A DNA stretch of 18,145 bases from Elusimicrobiota bacterium (GTDB taxonomy: Bacteria; Elusimicrobiota; UBA8919). Where the stretch lies: the NCBI GenBank assembly GCA_003452965.1, contig DMMW01000058.1, forward strand, positions 5,743 through 23,887. Reading direction: 5' to 3'. The notes below the pieces were generated by a model. It had not been told where the DNA came from and searched no databases. It was given only the letters and a program-made list of their open reading frames with translations. Below are positions 7,227-15,488 of this stretch, in pieces. Each line of letters starts with the position of its first letter. Position 1 is the stretch's first letter. Both the position numbers and the translations under genes were made by a program.

Positions 7227-7893
7227 TATAAATAAAAATGGTATAATAACACCTAAAACATTTGAAGAAAATGTTAGATTGCTTATTAGCAAAAAATATT
7301 ATTTTGCCACGCTTGATGAGGTTTATAATCATATTATAGGAAAAAAGGAATTGCCGGAAAAAACTGTTCATTTAACTTTTGATGACGGGTATTCTGATAA
7401 CTATACGGAAGCATTCCCAATTTTAAAGAAGTATAATATTAATGCAACCATATTTTTAACAACATCACAGGTCGGTCTATTAGGGCATCTGGATTGGAAT
7501 ATGATACGGGAAATGCAGGACTCTAAAATAATCAGTTTTGAATCGCATACTCATAGTCATCCAAGATATTTTTTAATGAGGCCATTAAAAGAAAAACTTG
7601 CCGGGGATATTCTGATTTCAAAAAATATTATTAAAGAAAATCTGAAAAAGGAGTCGAAATATTTTTGTTATCCTTACGGTGAATATGATGACTTATATAT
7701 TGATGTATTAAAATCTACCGGGTTTTTATGTGGGCTTACTCTAAATATCGGACTAAATAATGTTAATCAGAATCCGTATTTATTGAAAAGAATTGATGCG
7801 AGAGGTCCCGAAAATTGGTTAAAAAAACGTATGGTTATTTATTCGAACCAGTTTTTATCACGGATTTACGAAAAGGTATATAAAAAAATATGA
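7198..7893 (+). CDS. Polysaccharide deacetylase (NodB/CE4 family)
   Basis: A 231-residue carbohydrate esterase family 4 protein that removes N- or O-acetyl groups from sugars using a metal ion. Motif 1 is TFDDGY at 60-65, with the catalytic base and the metal-binding Asp. Motif 2 is SHTHSHP, with His117 and His121 as metal ligands. The third conserved region YPYGEYD lies at about 158-164. There is no signal peptide, so it should act in the cytoplasm, probably on an acetylated sugar of the LPS core before export. It overlaps the preceding GT9 gene by 29 bases and the lpxK gene by four (ATGA). Peptidoglycan or capsule is possible as substrate, but the operon favours LPS. Confidence 0.9.
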   Translation: MASLIICYHNINKNGIITPKTFEENVRLLISKKYYFATLDEVYNHIIGKKELPEKTVHLTFDDGYSDNYTEAFPILKKYNINATIFLTTSQVGLLGHLDWNMIREMQDSKIISFESHTHSHPRYFLMRPLKEKLAGDILISKNIIKENLKKESKYFCYPYGEYDDLYIDVLKSTGFLCGLTLNIGLNNVNQNPYLLKRIDARGPENWLKKRMVIYSNQFLSRIYEKVYKKI

Positions 7894-8897
7894 AACCGTT
7901 AAAATTTCTTAAACCGCTTTCTTATGTTTATCTTTTGTTCTTTAACATTTCACAATTAATAAGAAAAGCAAAACAAAAGAAACTGAACTGCAGGGTAATA
8001 TCCGTAGGCAATATTACGGTTGGTGGAACAGGAAAGACACCGATGGTAATATATCTGGCGGAATTATTGGCAAAAAGAAACACCTGTGTGGTGTCCAGAG
8101 GGTATAAATCAAAAATAATAAGTAAAAATCCGATAGTTGTAAGCGATGGGAAAAGAATATTTGTTGGTCCAAAAATATCCGGTGATGAAGCATATCTTGT
8201 AGCAAGGTCTCTTAAAGGTATTCCCGTGGTTATCGGCAAAGATAGATATAAAGCAGGACTTTTTTCAATAGAAAAATTCGGAGTTGATACGATAATATTG
8301 GATGATGGTTTCCAGCATCTTGGTCTTTATAGAAATATTGATTTAGTGTGCATTAATGCGTTAAATCCTTTTGGTGATTTTTTGCTTTTACCTGCAGGAT
8401 ATTTAAGAGAACCGGTTAATGGTTTATCAAGGGCGGATATTATCTTAATTACCAGGTGCGATAAGGTGTCTGATGAAAAAATTCTTGAAATAGAAAATAC
8501 CATAAAAATTTATAATAAAAATGCACATATTTTTCATGCGTATTTCAAAAAAGATATTTTTGATAGAAACAGGAATAAAGTAGATTTAAAGAAATTACAT
8601 GAAAAAAATATTATTGCAATATCGGGAATTGCGGTTCCGGAAGATTTTGAAAAGACAATCAAAGAATTGGAATTGAATCTTCTTTTTCATAGAAAATATC
8701 CAGACCATTACTTTTTTAAAGACAAGGATATAAGAAGATTTTACAGTGATGCTGCGGAATTTCAGGCAGTGGTAATAACGACGGCTAAAGATGTAACCCG
8801 ATTGCCCGAAGATTTTCCATGTTACGTTCTTGATGTAAGACTTGAAATAAAGGAAAAAGATGAACTAACTAATCATTTGGAGAAAAAACTTGGTTAA
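7890..8897 (+). CDS. lpxK: Tetraacyldisaccharide 4'-kinase LpxK
   Basis: Phosphorylates the 4' position of the tetraacyl disaccharide 1-phosphate to give lipid IVA, the sixth step of lipid A synthesis, at the inner membrane. The protein is 335 residues, normal for the family. It has a short hydrophobic N-terminus (about 10-22) and the Walker A loop GGTGKTP at 45-51. The family hallmark DDGFQHLGLYRNIDLV begins at residue 138. It is preceded by ISGDEAYLVA and followed by PAGYLREP and DIILITRCDK, all in expected order. The ATG overlaps the deacetylase stop, and its own end overlaps the ligase start by eight bases. Identification is secure and shows that the host makes lipid A. Confidence 0.96.
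   Translation: MKPLKFLKPLSYVYLLFFNISQLIRKAKQKKLNCRVISVGNITVGGTGKTPMVIYLAELLAKRNTCVVSRGYKSKIISKNPIVVSDGKRIFVGPKISGDEAYLVARSLKGIPVVIGKDRYKAGLFSIEKFGVDTIILDDGFQHLGLYRNIDLVCINALNPFGDFLLLPAGYLREPVNGLSRADIILITRCDKVSDEKILEIENTIKIYNKNAHIFHAYFKKDIFDRNRNKVDLKKLHEKNIIAISGIAVPEDFEKTIKELELNLLFHRKYPDHYFFKDKDIRRFYSDAAEFQAVVITTAKDVTRLPEDFPCYVLDVRLEIKEKDELTNHLEKKLG
8879..8882 (+). promoter_or_regulatory. Ribosome binding site for a TTG start
   Basis: GGAG lies inside the end of lpxK, seven bases before the TTG at 8890. It supports TTG as the true start of the ligase-phosphatase gene. No closer ATG or GTG gives a complete first membrane segment. Confidence 0.65.
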
Positions 8898-10605
8898 GAA
8901 ACTGGATTTTATCCTATATTACGGTTTAATTGTATTTGCTTTTGTATTACCTATTTCTATAGCAGCAACTAATATTGTCTGGGTGGTATTATTGTTGGTA
9001 TGGATTATAAAGATTATTATAAAAAAATCTGAGAATTTCTACACACCGTTAAATTATCCGATTTCAATATTTTTAATTATCACAGTTGTTTTTTCGATAT
9101 TCGGTTTAAACTTTTTCAAAAGCATGAAAGGTATGAATTCTGAATTACTTTTTATAGTTTTCTTTATTATTGCAATAAATGTTAAGGATTTTCAACATGT
9201 AAAAAAGATAGCGTATTTCTTTTTGATATCTTCAGCATTGACCGGGTTATTAGGATTATGGCAGTATTTTAGTGGCCAAAACTTATATGATAATGTTATT
9301 TACGGTAAGACTGCAAATCTTATCAGTATGTTCAACTTTCGTGCGCATGGAACCCGTTCTTGGATGCATACATATGCGGAAGGACTCCTTATGGCTTTAC
9401 CGATTGGCGTATCTTTTTTAATATATTCGAAAAAAAGAATAATTTATTATTTTATTATAGGACTTATTGTTTCCGGAATTGTTTTAAGTTATGTTAGAAT
9501 GGCATGGATTGCTACTGTGATTATTTTTATAATTATGTTCTTCATATTGATTAGACGCAAAAAAAACATAAATCTTAGTTATTTGCTTATACCGTTAATT
9601 CTTATAGCATTTTCAAGTGTTTTTCTCCCAAAAAGAGGAAATATTATAAAAAGAGCAATTGATTTTAAGGATCCGATACGTATTAATATGTGGAAAACTT
9701 CTGTTGCAATTTTAAAGGATTATCCGATATTCGGAACCGGAATGAAAAATATTAAAACAATATTTCCAGAATATTACGAGAAATTGGGCTTAGATAAAGA
9801 GTATTATAAACTTTCACATTTACACAATACATATTTGCATATATCGGTAGAACGCGGAATATTAGGATTAATTATATTTTTAAGCGTGTTTGGATTTTAT
9901 TTCTATTACGGAATAAGAAAAGCAAAATATATCAATAATTTCGAAAAGTATTTTGTGATTGGCTGCTTGCTTGGTATTTTAGGATTTATGATTACAGGTT
10001 TGACGGAACATGTATATGGGGACTCAGAGGTAAAAATAACCGCATTTTTCTTAATGGCATTGACATTTTATAAAAGTAAAGCGGTATTTTTTGACAGGGA
10101 TGGGACAATAAATGAAGATGTACATTATCTATCAAACGTTAAGGATCTCAGGATATTTGAAAAATCCGCGTCTGCAATAAAATTGTTAAACGATTCAGAA
10201 TTTAAAATAATAATTGTTACAAACCAATCCGGTATTGCCAGGGGTTATTTTACATTGAATGATGTAAAAGAAGTGAATGAAGTGTTGGTAAATAAACTTA
10301 AAGAAAACAATGCATATGTAAATACTGTTTATGTATGTCCTCACCATCCTGATGAAGAATGTTTTTGCAGAAAGCCCAAACCGAGGATGCTTTATGCAGC
10401 AAAAAGGGACCTCAATATTGATTTAAAAGAGTCTTATGTTGTTGGTGATAAACAATGTGATATAGATTTAGCAAAAAATATCAATATAAAATCAGTTCTT
10501 GTTTTGAGCGGGCAGGGGGAAAATGTGAAAGGTGCGGATTACGTTGCTAAAGATATTTTAGATGCCGCAGAATGGATTATAAAAAATGAAAATGAAAAAA
10601 AGTAA
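8890..10605 (+). CDS. O-antigen ligase/polymerase fused to GmhB phosphatase
   Basis: One 571-residue frame encodes two proteins that are usually separate. Residues 1 to about 393 form a multi-span membrane protein of the WaaL/Wzy family. It has a large periplasmic loop containing RINMWKTSVAILKDYPIFGTGM and the conserved SHLHNTYL with His310 and His312. It should join polysaccharide to lipid A-core or polymerise O-units. From residue 397 a complete GmhB follows. It is the D-glycero-D-manno-heptose-1,7-bisphosphate 7-phosphatase of ADP-heptose synthesis. Asp402 and Asp404 lie in FFDRDGT, Thr444 in VTNQSG and Asp520 in VVGDKQCD. The zinc loop is Cys483, His485, Cys491, Cys493. The join leaves no linker beyond FYKSK. 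An internal Met389 lacks a ribosome binding site. A frame error fusing two genes is possible but not indicated by the sequence. Confidence 0.85.
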   Translation: MVKKLDFILYYGLIVFAFVLPISIAATNIVWVVLLLVWIIKIIIKKSENFYTPLNYPISIFLIITVVFSIFGLNFFKSMKGMNSELLFIVFFIIAINVKDFQHVKKIAYFFLISSALTGLLGLWQYFSGQNLYDNVIYGKTANLISMFNFRAHGTRSWMHTYAEGLLMALPIGVSFLIYSKKRIIYYFIIGLIVSGIVLSYVRMAWIATVIIFIIMFFILIRRKKNINLSYLLIPLILIAFSSVFLPKRGNIIKRAIDFKDPIRINMWKTSVAILKDYPIFGTGMKNIKTIFPEYYEKLGLDKEYYKLSHLHNTYLHISVERGILGLIIFLSVFGFYFYYGIRKAKYINNFEKYFVIGCLLGILGFMITGLTEHVYGDSEVKITAFFLMALTFYKSKAVFFDRDGTINEDVHYLSNVKDLRIFEKSASAIKLLNDSEFKIIIVTNQSGIARGYFTLNDVKEVNEVLVNKLKENNAYVNTVYVCPHHPDEECFCRKPKPRMLYAAKRDLNIDLKESYVVGDKQCDIDLAKNINIKSVLVLSGQGENVKGADYVAKDILDAAEWIIKNENEKK

Positions 10606-11332
10606 GTTATTATTAATATCTCTTTTCTTGTATGTCAATTATTCTTTTATAAACGGCAATACGCTTATTGTAGGAGAAAAATTAGTTTTTGATGTAAGCT
10701 GGCAATTTATCAAAGTAGGATACGGAACGCTTGAAGTGAAAAATATTTTAGATTATAATGGTACGAAAGCGTATCATATTTACTCTGAAGCGAAATCAGC
10801 CCCGTTTTTTGATATATTTTATAAAGTAAGGGATACTAATGAATCGTGGGTTGATATAAACCGTTTTTATTCATTAGCATTTAAGCAAAGCATAAAAGAA
10901 GGCGGTTATAAAAGGGAAAGATTTACAAAATATGACCAAAAAAATCATAAAGCGACAAATCAGAAAAATGAAATATTTGATATTCCTAATGATGTTTTAG
11001 ATGTGCTTTCTGCTTTTTACTGGGTTAGACTTCAGAAATTGGAATCGGGTAGCGTATTAAAAGTGAACGTTAATTCGCATAACAAAAGTTATTTAATGAA
11101 TGTAAATATTCATAATAGGGAGATACTCAGAATCGGTGACAGGGAATACAATACCATAATTGTAGAACCTGTGCTTCAGGATTCGGGTTTATTCATGCAA
11201 AAGGGCGCAACAAGAATATGGCTTACTGATGACGAAAAACATATTCCCGTAAAAATGACATCAAAAGTTAAGGTGGGTACTATTATTGCAGAATTGAATG
11301 AAAAAGAAAGTATGATAGGGGGTTCTAAGTGA
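10586..11332 (+). CDS. DUF3108 periplasmic/outer-membrane-associated protein
   Basis: A 248-residue protein with a probable signal peptide at about residues 1-24 (basic MKMKKSK, then a hydrophobic stretch). The mature part opens GEKLVFDVSWQFIKVGYGTLEV, the recurring start of DUF3108 proteins. These are predicted all-beta and are often found beside LPS or envelope genes. Its molecular role is not established. A second ATG at 10592 would shorten it by two residues. The start overlaps the ligase-GmhB gene by 20 bases and its end overlaps the next gene as GTGA, so it belongs to the same transcript. A part in LPS transport or envelope assembly is a guess from the neighbourhood. Confidence 0.82.
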   Translation: MKMKKSKLLLISLFLYVNYSFINGNTLIVGEKLVFDVSWQFIKVGYGTLEVKNILDYNGTKAYHIYSEAKSAPFFDIFYKVRDTNESWVDINRFYSLAFKQSIKEGGYKRERFTKYDQKNHKATNQKNEIFDIPNDVLDVLSAFYWVRLQKLESGSVLKVNVNSHNKSYLMNVNIHNREILRIGDREYNTIIVEPVLQDSGLFMQKGATRIWLTDDEKHIPVKMTSKVKVGTIIAELNEKESMIGGSK

Positions 11333-12234
11333 TAAATTTAAAAAGGGTTAAAAGATATCCGTTAAGTAAACGAGATAGCAAAGTAAGCATAGATGTTCAG
11401 GTAACTCCCGACAAAAAAAATATTATCAAAAATATCCCGGATGTTTTGGCTGGCAAAAATTTCAAAGAAGTTGTAAAAAGAATAATTTCTGCCAGGAAAA
11501 ATAGAAAGCCGGTAATATTTATGTTCGGAGCGCATATAATAAAATGCGGGCTTTCCCGTATAGTGGTTGATTTAATTAAAAAAAATATTATAACTTCGTT
11601 ATCAACTAACGGTGCTTCAATAATTCATGATTTTGAGCTTGCGTATTTCGGTAAAACATCGGAGGATGTAGCGGTACAATTAAAAAATGGTAAGTTTGGA
11701 ATGGCGTATGAAACAGGTAAATATTTAAACGAAGCGGTAAAAGAAGGTGCTGAAAGAAATCTCGGATTAGGTGAAACAATCGGTAATATGATTTATAACA
11801 GGAAATTTAAATTTTACAAAGACAGCATATTTGCGAATACGTATAATTTAAAGATACCTTTGACGGTTCATGTAGGTATAGGTACGGATATAATTTATCA
11901 GCATCCGGAATGCGATGGAGCAAGCTGGGGTAAGACATCCTATAATGATTTTATAAAACTTACAGATATTATTACAAAATTGGAAGGCGGAGTGGTGCTA
12001 AACTTCGGTTCCGCAGTAATTTTACCTGAAGTATTTCTTAAATCGCTGAATTTGGCAAGAAATCTCGGTCATAAAATTAAAAATTTTACTGCCTGTAATT
12101 TTGATATGAATTATCAATATAGGGCAGCTGAAAATATTGTCTCAAGACCTACCGGCGGCAACGGATTTTACTTCATCGGTCATCACGAAATAATGCTTCC
12201 TTTGTTATACCATTCTTTGTTGACTTTTCTATAG
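11329..12234 (+). CDS. Deoxyhypusine-synthase-like protein, function unknown
   Basis: A 301-residue soluble protein without signal peptide. Its layout recalls the DHS-like NAD-binding fold. KPVIFMFGAHIIKCGLSRIVVDLIKKNIITSLSTNGASIIHDFELA (about 62-107) is a Rossmann-like strand and loop followed by the THG-type NGASIIHDFE. Then come GLGETIGN, HVGIGTDIIYQHPE and GGVVLNFGSAVILPEVF. In true deoxyhypusine synthases the last block carries the catalytic lysine of GGGVPKH. Here it reads GSAVILPEVF with no lysine, so hypusine formation is not expected, and bacteria generally lack that pathway. It starts at a GTG with GGGGG six bases ahead, overlapping DUF3108 by four bases. Its place between LPS genes suggests a sugar- or NAD-linked role, but I cannot assign one. 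The fold relation is by eye only. Confidence 0.8.
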   Translation: MINLKRVKRYPLSKRDSKVSIDVQVTPDKKNIIKNIPDVLAGKNFKEVVKRIISARKNRKPVIFMFGAHIIKCGLSRIVVDLIKKNIITSLSTNGASIIHDFELAYFGKTSEDVAVQLKNGKFGMAYETGKYLNEAVKEGAERNLGLGETIGNMIYNRKFKFYKDSIFANTYNLKIPLTVHVGIGTDIIYQHPECDGASWGKTSYNDFIKLTDIITKLEGGVVLNFGSAVILPEVFLKSLNLARNLGHKIKNFTACNFDMNYQYRAAENIVSRPTGGNGFYFIGHHEIMLPLLYHSLLTFL

Positions 12235-12246
12235 TAAATATATATA

Positions 12247-12415
12247 ATGATACTGTTAAAAAACCCCTTTTCTGCTGCAATTTCAATATTTGGCCTGCGA
12301 CTTCATTGCGCATCGGCTTACAGATCATCGTCGGATTGATATGCTCGCCTCGTGCGCTTTGTCTCGGCTCAAATCTTGAAACCTCGCTACGAAGTGAGTT
12401 TTTCAACAGTATCAT
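12247..12415. mobile_element. 169-bp MITE-like element with terminal inverted repeats
   Basis: Arms at 12247-12264 and 12398-12415 are 18-base inverted repeats with one mismatch. TAA at 12245-12247 and at 12415-12417 could be a target-site duplication. The symmetry continues inward: GCGCA at 12308-12312 faces TGCGC at 12353-12357, GGC at 12315-12317 faces GCC at 12347-12349, and ATCA at 12324-12327 faces TGAT at 12337-12340. All are centred at about 12332, so the whole unit can fold into one long imperfect hairpin. By hand count the inner part is about half G+C, well above the flanking genes. No transposase is encoded. It splits the run between the DHS-like gene and the heptose kinase. This is what a non-autonomous MITE looks like; copies elsewhere in the genome would settle it. 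Confidence 0.75.
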
Positions 12416-12425
12416 AATCACAAAT

Positions 12426-13391
12426 ATGAATTTTAGAAAAATATTAGATAAATTTTCAAAAGCCAAGGTGCTTATTATCGGCGATTTAATACTTGACAGA
12501 TTTATTCGCGGAGAAGCGCGTAGAGTTTCACCGGAAGCACCGGTTCCGGTTGTTGAAGTTAAAACAGAATCGTATTGCCTTGGCGGAGCCGGAAATGTCG
12601 CAAATAACATAGTTGCCCTGGGTGGAAATGTTTTAATATCCGGTATTATCGGAGATGATTATACCGCAGAAGTACTATTAAAAGAACTTTGGAACAAGAA
12701 TATCAATACTGACGGTATTTTTAAGGATAAAACGATAGAAACGTCCATTAAGACGAGGATAATTGCCGTTCATCAGCAAGTTGTCAGGTTTGATAAAGAA
12801 ACGGTAAGAGAGCTTTCACCTGCTAATACTAAAAAGATTTTGGGATTTTTAAACGATAAAATATCAAATTGTGATGCAATTTTAATATCCGATTATGGTA
12901 AAGGGGTAATAACTCAAAAAATAATTCAGGGAATTATTAAATTGGCTAGAAAACATAAAAAAATAGTTACTGTCGACCCTAAGATTGAGCATTTTATAAG
13001 ATATAAATATGTTGATTGTTTAACACCGAATATTTATGAAGCAATGGGCGGAATGCATATTACCAGATTAAAGAATAAAAATGGTATAAACGAATTAGGT
13101 AAGAGCATATTAAAAAAGCTTAAATGCAGGTCAGTTTTGATAACCCAGGGTGAAAATGGCATGACTCTTTTTGAACAATCCAAAATATTTCATATACCAA
13201 CCGCAGCAAAAGAGGTTTTTGATGTAACAGGTGCAGGAGACACGGTAATTGCTGTCTTGACTCTGGCGTTAGCAAGCGGATTGTCTCTTTCGGATTCGGC
13301 AAGAATCGCAAATTATGCTGCAGGAATTGTTGTCGGCAAACTGGGAACGGCAACCATCTCTCAGAAAGAATTATCAAAAGCATTAAAATGA
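12426..13391 (+). CDS. hldA: D-glycero-beta-D-manno-heptose-7-phosphate kinase (HldE domain I / HldA-like)
   Basis: A PfkB-family sugar kinase of 321 residues that makes heptose 1,7-bisphosphate, the substrate of GmhB. It matches the N-terminal half of HldE: GDLILDRFIRG, RVSPEAPVPVVEV, GGAGNVANNI, then TKTRIIAVHQQVVRFDKE-like, DYGKGV and TPNIYEA. The kinase signature DVTGAGDT is at 266-273 with Asp272 as catalytic base. The nucleotidyltransferase domain of bifunctional HldE (about 150 further residues) is absent and must be separate. The frame stays open upstream to 12306 through the MITE-like element. The ATG at 12426 is the right start because the protein then begins like HldE. No Shine-Dalgarno site is visible. 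It overlaps kdsB by four bases. Confidence 0.92.
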   Translation: MNFRKILDKFSKAKVLIIGDLILDRFIRGEARRVSPEAPVPVVEVKTESYCLGGAGNVANNIVALGGNVLISGIIGDDYTAEVLLKELWNKNINTDGIFKDKTIETSIKTRIIAVHQQVVRFDKETVRELSPANTKKILGFLNDKISNCDAILISDYGKGVITQKIIQGIIKLARKHKKIVTVDPKIEHFIRYKYVDCLTPNIYEAMGGMHITRLKNKNGINELGKSILKKLKCRSVLITQGENGMTLFEQSKIFHIPTAAKEVFDVTGAGDTVIAVLTLALASGLSLSDSARIANYAAGIVVGKLGTATISQKELSKALK

Positions 13392-14080
13392 AAATAATCG
13401 GAATTATTCCAGCCAGATATTCTTCCACAAGATTACCAGGAAAACCGCTTATTAAAATATTAAATAAACCTATGATTCAATGGGTTTATGAAGCGGTTTC
13501 AAAATCCAAATTATTAGATAAAATTATAATTGCAACGGATGACAAAAGAATTTTTAATTGTGCAAAGTCCTTTAATGCTAATGTTGCGATTACTCCGCAT
13601 TGTAACAGCGGTACCGATAGATTAGCATTTGTTGCAAAAAAAATCAATTGCGATATTGTTGTTAATATACAAGGCGATGAACCGTTAATTAAACCAGCAA
13701 TGATTGATTTAGCGGTTAAGCCATTAATTAACAATAAGTATATTTTAGTATCTACTCTTGCTACCGAATTCAAGTCGGAAAACGAAATAAGAAACCCAAA
13801 TGACGTAAAAGTAATAACGGATAAAAACAACTATGCAATTTATTTTTCTCGGTTACCTCTTTCAAATTCATTGAAACATATCGGTTTATATGTTTATCGC
13901 AAAGATTTTCTGTTAAAATATTCAAAAATGATACAGACACCGCTTGAAATCGCCGAAAAACTGGAACAATTGAGAATTTTAGAAAACGGTTATAAAGTTT
14001 TTGTCGTTAAAACAAAATATAATTCTATAGGTGTTGACACGAAACAGGACTTGATAAAGGTCAGAAAATCTATTAGATAG
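13388..14080 (+). CDS. kdsB: 3-deoxy-manno-octulosonate cytidylyltransferase KdsB
   Basis: Cytoplasmic enzyme that activates Kdo as CMP-Kdo for transfer to lipid A. At 230 residues it is slightly shorter than the typical 245-250. Signatures in order are IIPARYSSTRLPGKPL at 6-21, which binds the nucleotide, then ATDD at 49-52, SGTDR at 74-78 and NIQGDEPLI from 93. The C-terminal half keeps HIGLYVYRKDFLL and EKLEQLRILENGY, which are characteristic of KdsB. The ATGA overlap with the heptose kinase puts Kdo and heptose activation on one message. It is the last gene before the 76-base gap and the accessory trio. Confidence 0.96.
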   Translation: MKIIGIIPARYSSTRLPGKPLIKILNKPMIQWVYEAVSKSKLLDKIIIATDDKRIFNCAKSFNANVAITPHCNSGTDRLAFVAKKINCDIVVNIQGDEPLIKPAMIDLAVKPLINNKYILVSTLATEFKSENEIRNPNDVKVITDKNNYAIYFSRLPLSNSLKHIGLYVYRKDFLLKYSKMIQTPLEIAEKLEQLRILENGYKVFVVKTKYNSIGVDTKQDLIKVRKSIR

Positions 14081-14156
14081 CCCTGTCCCAATCATTCACC
14101 TATGTTACAAGGTAACTACGGCGAGACAGTCGCATTGGACTCTATCGGAAAAGGTA
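14081..14156 (+). other. Possible structured leader before the beta-barrel gene
   Basis: This 76-base gap is richer in G+C than its flanks and holds several complementary segments. GTTAC/GTAAC lies at 14104-14108 and 14112-14116. GCGA/TCGC lies at 14121-14124 and 14130-14133. An outer pairing of 14085-14092 with 14134-14140 leaves one bulged base. Together these would make a compact three-way junction. The loop GACAG (14125-14129) could also pair with CTGTC at 14083-14087. It does not match a riboswitch class that I know. Short stems like these can arise by chance, so this is only a candidate. Confidence 0.3.
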
Positions 14157-15476
14157 ATGAATAAAGCGTTCTTTCTTATAACTGGATATTTTGTCTTAAA
14201 TATAATAGGAGGATTCGTATTACCCGTTTATGCTCAAGCTGAAAATGAATATTATTCGTTAAAATTGAATAAATTTAATTTAAGTGGTTATGCCGAAATA
14301 AATAAGAGGTCAACATCCGAAGATTTTGAAGAAGAGGACACGGATGATGATTATACATATAAGAATTATCATATTAAATTTGGACAACAAGTATCTGGTC
14401 GTTTGAATTATGATTTCAGTTCGTTTATATATTCAAAAGACTACAATGCTAAAGATTATTTGGATAATGTATCCAAAATATTTAAGACAAACTGGTCTTA
14501 TTATATCAAAAAAAATAAAGAGCAAGTCATAGAGTTAGGTCTAAATCTAAAATATAGAGAGAAACGATATGAGAGTTCTCCGAAAAATGAATACAACCAG
14601 TTTACTGCCGTTCCTGCCTTTTCGTATGCAAAAAAAGATTTCTATACTATAGATTTATCTGCGGGAATTGATAATTTTAATTATTTGGAACCAAAAGAAA
14701 ATATTCAACATAAACTTTTTGGTAAAATCGGCGGGAAAAGATATTTTTTGGATAAAAAATTGGCATTAACTTCATCTTATAGAGTAGAACGACTAAATAA
14801 AGAGAACATAAATCGCAAGAGAACAAAACACGATATTATGGGCGGGTTTGATTATATTTTTGATATTTTGCCGATTTATAAAATCACAACCCGGATAAAC
14901 CGGGGACAGCGGGATACCAAAGACGAGGATAACAGGGACGAAGATTACGATTATGAATATCAGCAATATTATACCAAAACCGCGCATAAGATAAGTTCGA
15001 AATTAAATACAAATATTAAATATCAGTATTTTAAAAAGGATTATATCACCGCTGATTTAGACCACAAAGGATTTTATATCCAAAACGGATGGGATTACGA
15101 AATTCTGGATTATGAGAAAAGCAGGATATGGCTGGACCTCGGTCTTGAGCATAAAGATGCGGATTATTCGCTGAAAACCATTAATAGTTATAAAAAAGAA
15201 ACTGCAGAAATAAAAATAAACTATATAAGAAAAAAAGACCGGTATACGGATAATGCAGGCTGGAAAATTTCAACGTCATTAGAAGGAAATTATTATAATT
15301 TTGAAGATTTTAATGATGATAAAAGCAGATACTACGGTAGATTGTCAGGTGAAAAATATTTTGTTGATGGAAATTTGGTATTGGGCTTAGATTTTAAGTA
15401 TAGATATACAGACTATGAGTTGAAAGACGATACGGTACGGGATGCCGTAAGGGTAACGTTTAGATATAATTATTAG
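14157..15476 (+). CDS. Putative outer-membrane beta-barrel protein
   Basis: A 439-residue exported protein. A signal peptide covers about residues 1-26, with a VYA-QA cleavage site. The mature chain is rich in Tyr, Asp, Lys and aromatic residues in an alternating pattern typical of transmembrane beta-strands. It ends VRVTFRYNY, with an aromatic residue at the C-terminus as expected for barrels inserted by BamA. An acidic stretch EDFEEEDTDDDYTY follows early in the mature part, and DTKDEDNRDEDYDYEYQQYY near the middle is probably an extracellular or turn region. No named family is recognised. It starts a three-gene group with the protease and lipoprotein, and AGGAG overlapping its stop codon serves the protease gene. 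Confidence 0.75.
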   Translation: MNKAFFLITGYFVLNIIGGFVLPVYAQAENEYYSLKLNKFNLSGYAEINKRSTSEDFEEEDTDDDYTYKNYHIKFGQQVSGRLNYDFSSFIYSKDYNAKDYLDNVSKIFKTNWSYYIKKNKEQVIELGLNLKYREKRYESSPKNEYNQFTAVPAFSYAKKDFYTIDLSAGIDNFNYLEPKENIQHKLFGKIGGKRYFLDKKLALTSSYRVERLNKENINRKRTKHDIMGGFDYIFDILPIYKITTRINRGQRDTKDEDNRDEDYDYEYQQYYTKTAHKISSKLNTNIKYQYFKKDYITADLDHKGFYIQNGWDYEILDYEKSRIWLDLGLEHKDADYSLKTINSYKKETAEIKINYIRKKDRYTDNAGWKISTSLEGNYYNFEDFNDDKSRYYGRLSGEKYFVDGNLVLGLDFKYRYTDYELKDDTVRDAVRVTFRYNY

Positions 15477-15488
15477 GAGATATAAAAC

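Noticed and set aside
12306..12425. Forty extra in-frame codons upstream of the heptose kinase start
   Set aside because: They translate the inside of the MITE-like element and have no match to HldE, whose N-terminus aligns from the ATG at 12426.
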